A stretch of DNA of 64,000 bases from Lamellibrachia columna (Eukaryota > Annelida > Polychaeta > Sabellida > Siboglinidae). The position numbers and the translations under genes were made by a program. The notes below the pieces were generated by a model, which was not told the DNA's origin, made no database searches, and saw only the letters and a program-made list of their open reading frames with translations. The DNA lies in contig OY759275.1 of the NCBI GenBank assembly GCA_963662155.1, positions 1,517,501 to 1,581,500 on the forward strand. Reading direction: 5' to 3'. Of this stretch, positions 57,183 through 64,000 are shown in pieces (the stretch's first letter is position 1; every line of letters starts with the position of its first letter).

Positions 57183-58378
57183 TAATAATAATAATAAAGT
57201 TTATTTCAACAACATCAACAGTAAACATACAAACACAATTGAATTTTAAACATCAATAGTACAAGTTGAAAAAGGGCAAGAAGAAGCGTAATGCTTATGT
57301 CGCATGCCCTGTCACTTGACACTAAATAGTACAACTAGTGTAAGTGTGTAGTGTACAAATCAGTTCTGAGTATATTTGTGATTTTTAACAAAAATAATAC
57401 TTGAAAAATTCTACTGCAATACAATTAATTTTGTCATCATATTCGGGTTACTCATTGTTTACATAGCTGTGTAATACTTGAACGGTGTAGTTCTTTTTGA
57501 AAAGATGAACACTCTTGCAATGAATTAATGAGCTGTCAAGGGAATTCCATAACTTTACACTGTTAATTGATATACCTGTACACATTGTCTTCAGATTAGT
57601 GTTTGCATACTTTTGTTTAAATACATAATTTTTGTCGGGTCATAGATAGGGTCATACAAAATGAAAAGCATCTGTATGTAGTTTGGCAATGAATTGTTAA
57701 ATGCCTTATACATAATTTCAGCAGTTTTTAGTTTCACCAAATCTGGCAATTTTAGAATGCGGAGATCATAGTAAATAATTTCGGTCCTAAGATGGAACCT
57801 TGTGGTTCACCACAACACACCCTAAGTACCTCAGAATCACAGTTTTTATACTGAACAAACTGTGATCTATCTTCTAAATAACTCACAATCCACTGATGCG
57901 CTATACCACGAACACCATAGAAAGAAAACAAATTTTGCCAATACATCATGATCAACTGTGTCGAATGCTTTCTTGAGATCTATAAATACACCAATAACAT
58001 TTTTATTTTTGCGTAGAGAATTAGTAATTTCTTCAACAAATTCTAAAATAGCATGAGAGGTTGACATATTAGATCTGAACCCACACTGGCTTGGGCAAAG
58101 TAAATCATACCTATTTAGAAAATTTTCCAATCTAGCATTATATAGTTTTCTCCAGAATTTTTTTAAATTACGGTAGTAAAGAGATAGGTCTATAATTTGT
58201 GAATACATACTTATCCCCAACCTTAAATACAGGAATAACTTTCACAATCACAATTTCACAATTTCAGTAATAATTGTTTTGACCATGCTCATATAAGTAT
58301 CAGTAAAATCCATTGACGCTTTTTTTTTAATTGTTGTACAGTTCTAATAATTTCTTGCTCATCAACTGGACTTAGAAA
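57183..58378 (-). mobile_element. Jockey-like LINE, 5'-truncated, catalytic core deleted
   Basis: Read right to left, it starts at SMFLSPVDEQEIIRTVQQLK, then has YDLLCPSQCGFRSNMSTSHA, GVFIDLKKAFDTVDHDVL and EPQGSILGP (frames shift between 57955 and 57870). The sequence then jumps to ILKLPDLVKLKTAEIMYKAF, so the FADD block and the thumb are missing. The C-terminus (FIFSKRTTPFKYYTA) follows, then a 3' UTR and a (TTA)n tail at 57183-57200. The right end abuts the tyrosine-recombinase element. Confidence 0.82.
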
Positions 58379-59060
58379 CATGCTCCCATCATAGTCTGGA
58401 AAGGGCAAATGTTCTGCTTTGTTGCAAAATATTTAAGAGTTACCCCTTTGCGAAATGGATCTGTCTTTGATCTTTTCAACTGAAGTGTGAAATACCTGTC
58501 ATGAGTATGAAACTGTATGTCACCTATACTCAAATCTGTTAGAGGGTCAAAAGTCTTAGACTGACTTGTGAATTCTCCTATTCTTCTTAAAAGTTCAAAG
58601 AAAGCCAGACAGAATGCTGTCTCTAGGACTAAGTCTTCATATGGGTCAAAGAAACCTGATCTTAGAACATTACACATTGTACTTGAAATCTCTGCTGTAA
58701 TAGGTAACCTGGGTTTAACAACATTATCCTGTGATTTCTTTACTGCTTTTAGAATAGTTTGCAAACACAGGAATGGCTGGCCATTTACAAAACAGCTTGG
58801 ATCCTGAAAACCTGCCTTGATATACGCAAACCTAATGCCTGCTAGATATGTCCTTATGGTGGAATACTTTAAAGTCATAAAGCCATAAAGTTGATGAGAA
58901 TTTCTTCTGATAGAGTTGGATGTGTAGGACTCAAGCTTCCACTTGGATACATATATGAAAATTTTCTAAATGCTCTAAAACCTGCTTCATATACTGTCCT
59001 GGTAGACTTGTTTATTGACATATCCCATAGCTGGTCAACTACGCTACCTAATATCACATC
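58379..59060 (-). pseudogene. Tyrosine recombinase (retroelement YR), 3'-truncated
   Basis: The N-terminal core-binding part reads STRTVYEAGFRAFRKFSYMY, then after a frameshift near 58877 YSTIRTYLAGIRFAYIKAGF. The catalytic domain has ELLRRIGEFTSQS (first catalytic Arg in an RxGE context) and LKRSKTDPFRKG (the Lys block). The HxxR and Tyr blocks are missing because the LINE begins at 58378. Such enzymes integrate circular cDNA in DIRS-type elements. It cannot be active. Confidence 0.83.
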
Positions 59061-59311
59061 ACATCCGAGGGCATGGACACTGACAGGGTTTGAGTGCTGC
59101 CCCGGGTGCGAGCTGTCTGAATCTGCAAGCCTGGAATCGAGTAATGCATCAGCAATGTTATTATTGATACCTCGGATGTGTTTAGCAATAATTATAAAGT
59201 TCCTGGATGCAGCATACCATGTTAAGCGTCTCATTAACCTCATAATGGGTTGGACTTTAGATCTACTCTTGTTAATGATATGGACAGTAGCTTCATTATC
59301 ACAGTAGAAGA

Positions 59312-60170
59312 TAATTATCTTGCCCTTCCACTCCGATCCCCATAGTATAGCTGACACTACAATAGGGTACAGGTTCTTGCCCTTCCACTTCTCCCCCCAT
59401 AGTATAGCTGACACTACAATAGGGTACAGGTTCTTGCCCTTCCACTTCTCTCCCCATAGTATAGCTGACACTACAATAGGGTACAGGTTCTTGCCCTTCC
59501 ACTTCTCCCCCCATAGTATAGCTGACACTACAATAGGGTACAGGTTCTTGCCCTTCTACTTCTCTCCCCATAGTATAGCTGACACTACAATAGGGTACAG
59601 GTTCTTGCCCTTCCACTTCTCCCCCCATAGTATAGCTGACACTACAATAGGGTACAGGTTCTTGCCCTTCCACTTCTCTCCCCATAGTATAGCTGACACT
59701 ACAATAGGGTACAGGTTCTTGCCCTTCCACTTCTCCCCCCATAGTATAGCTGACACTACAATAGGGTACAGGTTCTTGCCCTTCCACTCCGATCCCCATA
59801 GTACAGCTGACACTACAATAGGGTACAGGTTCTTGCCCTTCCACTCCGATCCCCATAGTATAGCTGACACTACAATAGGGTACAGGTTCTTGCCCTTCCA
59901 CTCCGATCCCCATAGTACAGCTGACACTACAATAGGGTACAGGTTCTTGCCCTTCCACTCCGATCCCCATAGTATAGCTGACACTACAATAGGGTACAGG
60001 TTCTTGCCCTTCCACTCCGATCCCCATAGTACAGCTGACACTACAATAGGGTACAGGTTCTTGCCCTTCCACTCCGATCCCCATAGTATAGCTGACACTA
60101 CAATAGGGTACAGGTTCTTGCCCTTCCACTCCGATCCCCATAGTACAGCTGACACTACAATAGGGTACAG
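59312..60170. repeat. 57-bp array, 15 copies, from the RNase H Glu block
   Basis: On the plus strand the unit is cttgcccttccactccgatc, cccatagtatagctgacact, acaatagggtacaggtt. The minus strand encodes 19 residues, NLYPIVVSAILWGSEWKGK. All copies stay in frame with the flanking RNase H on both sides. Left copies carry GEKW, right copies GSEW, so two subfamilies exist. Confidence 0.94.
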
Positions 60171-60267
60171 CTCAAAACATGCCATAGACAGCTGCTCATT
60201 ATCTTTGAGCATCAACTCTGGAGGCCATCTGCCCTGAAACCACCTGTTCCTATAGAAACCACCATAT

Positions 60268-61086
60268 CCAGCTGTGGCAGCAGCATCTGTATACAGTGTA
60301 AGGTCATCTGTGGCAGCAGCATCTGTATACAGTGTAAAGTCATCTGTGGCAGCAGCATCTGTATACAGTGTAAAGTCAACTGTGGCAGCAACATCTGTCT
60401 ACAGTGTAAAGTCAACTGTATACAGTGTAAAGTCATCTGTATACAGTGTAAAGTCATCTGTGGCAGCAGCATCTGTCTACAGTGTAAGGTCAACTGTATA
60501 CAGTGTAAAGTCATCTGTATACAGTGTAAAGTCATCTGTATACAGTGTAAAGTCATCTGTGGCAGCAGCATCTGTATACAGTGTAAAGTCAACTGTGGCA
60601 GCAGCATCTGTATACAGTGTAAGGTCAACTGTGGCAGCAGCATCTGTCTACAGTGTAAGGTCAACTGTGGCAGCAGCATCTGTATACAGTGTAAGGTCAA
60701 CTGTGGCAGCAACATCTGTATACAGTGTAAAGTCATCTGTGGCAGCAGCATCTGTATACAGTGTAAGGTCAACTGTGGCAGCAACATCTGTATACAGTGT
60801 AAGGTCAACTGTGGCAGCAACATCTGTATACAGTGTAAGGTCAACTGTGGCAGCAGCATCTGTATACAGTGTAAGGTCAACTGTGGCAGCAACATCTGTA
60901 TACAGTGTAAAGTCATCTGTGGCAGCAGCATCTGTCTACAGTGTAAGGTCAACTGTCTACAGTGTAAGGTCAACTGTGGCAGCAGCATCTGTATACAGTG
61001 TAAAGTCAACTGTGGCAGCAGCATCTGTATACAGTGTAAGGTCAACTGTATACAGTGTAAAGTCATCTGTATACAGTGTAAAGTCG
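60268..61086. repeat. Mixed 36-bp/21-bp array from the RNase H first-Asp block
   Basis: The long unit ctgtggcagcagcatctgta, tacagtgtaaggtcaa encodes VDLTLYTDAAAT on the minus strand. The short unit ctgtatacagtgtaaagtca, t encodes DFTLYTD. Both lengths are multiples of three, so the frame is kept however they are mixed. Copies with gtctacag instead of gtatacag change the Tyr codon to TAG. Confidence 0.93.
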
Positions 61087-61379
61087 ACTGCTTTAATCAT
61101 GTCTTGATCTAGAAAGAGGGCCACCCCATTCCACTCTGTGAGAAATCTAAGACTTAGCTATATCTCGTGGACATTCTTTGTTGAGTCTCAACTATTGATG
61201 TAATTGTTTCACAGACGCTGCCAAAGATAAGAGATAAGCTACAAAGCTTAGACCCCTTGGAATTACCCCGGAAGCAAAATTTAGGTGACCCAATAAGCTC
61301 AACAGCTCCCTCTTTGAAATATTGTGCTTACTTTTGAACATATCCAGTATAGTGATTTTCCTGGAGTGACATTGATATC

Positions 61380-61760
61380 ATCAGACAACCTGACTTCCAT
61401 TCTGTCAGTGTCGAGGATTATCCCTAAATTCTGCAACTGTACAGTAGGCCCCACGGTCTTATGGAAAAGCTGCCAAAAACTAGCCTAGTATAGAAAAAAT
61501 ATATTCTCCATTCCACTTGACTCCATAAAAATGCCACAGTAATGGATGGATCGGAATCTGCTTAAATGCATATACTATGTCAGTCTTACATAACCAAGAT
61601 CCCTGACCCCTATCTGTTATCCCCTGTATAGCATCATCTAATTTAACATAGGACAGATATATTCCTCTTTGTTGATCAGCTCATTTAAACTTGTATGTTT
61701 GTCTCTGTTACGTGGGGCGGATAAATCAACATTGAGACGCATCTTCACGGAATAGGTGTC
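61380..61760 (-). pseudogene. Retroelement reverse transcriptase, catalytic YxDD region deleted
   Basis: The minus strand reads MRLNVDLSAPRNRD, NELINKEEY, YVKLDDAIQGITDRGQGSWL, CKTDIVYAFKQIPIHPLLWH, YGVKWNGEYIFS and RLVFGSFS. About 45 nt later it reads LGIILDTDRMEVRLS. In intact DIRS/Ngaro RTs the YxDD loop and about 100 residues lie between those last two blocks, so the active site has been deleted. Short frameshifts also occur. Confidence 0.8.
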
Positions 61761-61790
61761 CTGTATACATGCATGTCAACATGCTCTCCT

Positions 61791-62185
61791 GTCCACAATG
61801 TTTTCATCACAGTATAATGGAAAGTGTGTATAAAGTTTGAATCAAGAAGAAGTTACTTAACTGGTGGTCACCAATTACAATACTGTCCACTGACCTAAAC
61901 ATTACAAAGTCACCATTTCATATCATACAATACAAAAGTGACTTTACACTAATATACAAATTATGCAAGTCTTAAGCATGGACTGCACTGTAAATTACCA
62001 TAAAGCAATGGTCACCAAAATATATGTAGACGAGCCAACAACACGATGTCCTGCCCTTCTCAGTTCTTTATTTGGCACGAGTAGACTAATCAATCTTAAC
62101 CTAAGATAAACCCTTCAATAAAACCAAACCCTGTAAACAGAGAAAGACAAAAGATGTCACATTCATGAAAATCTTGTGCTTCTCT
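61791..62185. other. Intron or element remnant without recognised features
   Basis: AT-rich DNA between the RT remnant and the 60-bp array. It may be the upstream part of the retroelement, but I see no coding motif. Confidence 0.45.
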
Positions 62186-62827
62186 GGTGCGATATTACCA
62201 CGTACAACAATGAAAGAAATACATAAGATAACCTGGATATTCTCTGGTGCGATATTACCACGTACAACAATGAAAGAAATACATAAGATAACCTGGATAT
62301 TCTCTGGTACGATATTACCACGTACAACAATGAAAGAAATACATAAGATAACCTGGATATTCTCTGGTGCGATATTACCACGTACAACAATGAAAGAAAT
62401 ACATAAGATAACCTGGATATTCTCTGGTGCGATATTACCACGTACAACAATGAAAGAAATACATAAGATAACCTGGATATTCTCTGGTGCGATATTACCA
62501 CGTACAACAATGAAAGAAATACATAAGATAACCTGGATATTCTCTGGTGCGATATTACCACGTACAACAATGAAAGAAATACATAAGATAACCTGGATAT
62601 TCTCTGGTGCGATATTACCACGTACAACAATGAAAGAAATACATAAGATAACCTGGATATTCTCTGGTGTGATATTACCACGTACAACAATGAAAGAAAT
62701 ACATAAGATAACCTGGATATTCTCTGGTGCGATATTACCATGTACAACAATGAAAGAAATACATAAGATAACCTGGATATTCTCTGGTGTGATATTACCA
62801 CGTACAACAATGAAAGAAATACATTAA
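62186..62827. repeat. 60-bp minisatellite, 11 near-identical copies
   Basis: The unit is ctctggtgcgatattaccac, gtacaacaatgaaagaaata, cataagataacctggatatt. Copies differ by single bases (ggtgc, ggtac, ggtgt). Open frames on both strands follow from the period being a multiple of three. It ends 1-2 bp from the 3' tail of the next LINE. Confidence 0.95.
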
Positions 62828-62828
62828 C

Positions 62829-64000
62829 ATATCAAATCAAATCAAATTTATTGTAACTCTTACAATATATACAAATCAAACCAAGGTAAACCCTATATGA
62901 TAATGTAAAGAGAACAATAGGGGAAGAACATTATACAATGTTATACTCCCTAGTATATATTTCAATACATATATCATAGTATTAAACACAAAAATAGCGT
63001 GCAGGCGTAGAAAACGAACAAATTGTGATTGTGATACATGTTATATATTGACATCATTGTGTAATATAAATTGCTTAAGTATACATTTGTAGTTTATTAT
63101 TGAATAAGAAGTAAAGTTGAGTCTTGTGTTAAAATAATTCCAAATTATAGCACCCTTAATTCTTACAGAACGAAGTCTTATTTCTAAAGTTGCCAAGGAT
63201 ATGTGTATTTGTGTAGATTGTCTTGTATTGTAACTATGAACATCTTGATTAAGTTTAAACATATTACCAACAATTGTTGGTAGAAGACCACTGTAGTATT
63301 TATACATAAGCTTAGTAGTTTAAAGATAGGTTTTGTATGAGTTGATATATTAGCTGATACGAGCATTCTCACCGCTTTCTTTTGAACCTTTATAATACTT
63401 GAACAATATGAGTCAAATTCACCACCCCACACTTCAATACAAAATGTCAAATGAGGGAATAGAAACGAGTAATATAAGGTGACCAGGCATGGTCTAGTTA
63501 AAAATCTTTTGGCTTTGTTGATAATGCCTACCCCTTTAGAGATTTTACATTTAACTTTGTTAATATGTTCAGCCCAATTAAGTTTGTTATCAATAGTAAC
63601 GCCAAGAAATGTTGTAGAGGATACTTGTTTAATAGCATTATCATTAATTTCAAGTTTTGTCGGTTTGATAAGTTTTCTGTTAGAAGTACTAAATATCATG
63701 TATTGGGTCTTATCAATGTTTAGAGATAATTTGTTAGCATTTAACCAAGCTACAAGTTTTTTTAGTTCAATATTCATTTTGTTAGCTATATCATCCAATT
63801 GATCACCCTGTATAAATACACTAGTGTCATCGGCAAATAATAAGGAGAAAAGAATATCTGAGACATTAGCAATATCATTGATATATAATAGAAACAGCAA
63901 TGGCCCCAGTATGGAACCTTGAGGCACTCCACAAGTAATAGAGAGTTTAGTTGAGCTAGTGTTATTGTAATACACATATTGATTTCTATTAGATAAATAA
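62829..64000 (-). mobile_element. Jockey-like LINE, 3' part, running off the right edge
   Basis: The 3' tail is a short repeat (atttg, three times, minus strand) at 62829-62850. The 3' UTR follows to about 63040 and then ORF2 up to the window end. It is closely related to the fragment at 18570-18900. Its tail directly abuts the 60-bp array, so the element inserted at the edge of that array, or the array grew from its target site. Confidence 0.87.
63041..64000 (-). pseudogene. Jockey-like LINE reverse transcriptase, with one C-terminal frameshift
   Basis: From the right edge the minus strand reads LSNRNQYVYYNN, CGVPQGSILGPLLFLLYIND, the catalytic LLFADDTSVF (FADD at 63826-63837), LNANKLSLNIDKTQYMIFST, FLGVTIDNKLNWAEHINKVK, ISKGVGIINKAKRF and LTFCIEVWGG. 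A shift near 63310 moves the rest to another frame: MYKYYSGLLPTIVGNMFKL to QFILHNDVNI, stop at 63041. The N-terminal part is outside the window. The catalytic block is intact, so this is a fairly young copy. Confidence 0.87.

Larger units (their letters stand above)
59130..61100 (-). pseudogene. Retroelement RNase H, expanded by two tandem arrays
   Basis: On the minus strand ALFLDQDMIKAVDF leads into TLYTDAAAT (first catalytic Asp), amplified in 60268-61086. Single-copy AGYGGFYRNRWFQGRWPPEL and MLKDNEQLSMACFE follow. The Glu-containing block LYPIVVSAILWGSEWKGK is amplified 15 times in 59312-60170. Then come IIFYCDNEATVHIINKSRSK (third acidic residue) and HIRGINNNIADAL (last Asp). All four acidic positions of a DEDD RNase H can be pointed to. 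TAG codons occur in some copies of the first array. Confidence 0.83.
58379..61790 (-). mobile_element. DIRS/Ngaro-like tyrosine-recombinase retroelement, degraded
   Basis: On the minus strand the order is reverse transcriptase (61760-61380), RNase H (about 61100-59130) and tyrosine recombinase (about 59060-58379), the order seen in DIRS and Ngaro elements. No methyltransferase is visible between RNase H and recombinase, which favours Ngaro-type over DIRS proper. The RNase H region has been inflated by two in-frame tandem arrays from a normal length of roughly 130 codons to about 2 kb. The recombinase is cut off by the LINE at 58378. No terminal repeats found. Confidence 0.82.

Noticed and set aside
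58372..59060. Phage integrase or bacterial mobile element
   Set aside because: The recombinase follows an RNase H and RT in the DIRS/Ngaro order, and the RxGE and SKTDPFR blocks fit retroelement tyrosine recombinases.

Overview
The window is eukaryotic, from an invertebrate animal. The evidence is spliced exons with GT/AG borders, long introns, CR1-like and jockey-like LINEs, a DIRS/Ngaro-type tyrosine-recombinase retroelement and a tRNA-like SINE. There is no sign of bacterial gene organisation. A marine lophotrochozoan (mollusc, brachiopod) or amphioxus would fit, but species cannot be fixed from sequence alone.

The one host gene I can support is a plus-strand NOD-like receptor (NLR) that runs off both ends. 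Its exons are three related coiled-coil exons (1817-1921, 9163-9258, 31013-31099) and a 42-bp exon (11474-11515), all phase 1-1. Next comes one large NACHT ATPase exon (38037-39678). Four leucine-rich-repeat exons follow, each close to one repeat and all phase 2-2 (49511-49588, 55724-55810, 56188-56271, 57005-57091). Phases agree at every junction that lies inside the window. The N-terminal effector domain should lie upstream and further LRR exons downstream. The product would be a cytosolic innate immune sensor.

The introns are the unusual part. By my rough count, about 36 of 64 kb is tandem repeat, in more than 20 separate arrays with periods from about 22 to 87 bp. Several arrays are built from recognisable parts. 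One repeats the gene's own 5' splice donor about 35 times (9259-10717). One repeats a complete 3' splice site 24 times directly in front of an LRR exon (48106-49510). Two are in-frame expansions of parts of a retroelement RNase H (59312-60170, 60268-61086). One repeats a motif of a LINE ORF1 esterase (20404-20590). Two flank and extend the head and body of a single SINE (39876-41925, 41980-44567).

Transposon layout: 2205-6461 and 12845-20945 hold decayed CR1-like LINE copies. The best copy (14837-17581) has inserted into an unclassified repeated segment whose empty counterpart survives near 4983. An inverted partial copy lies at 18935-20945. From 55275 to the right end, minus-strand elements dominate: a LINE 3' fragment, a jockey-like LINE lacking its catalytic motif, the DIRS/Ngaro-like element, and a jockey-like LINE running off the end.

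All calls are from reading the sequence; no search or folding was run.
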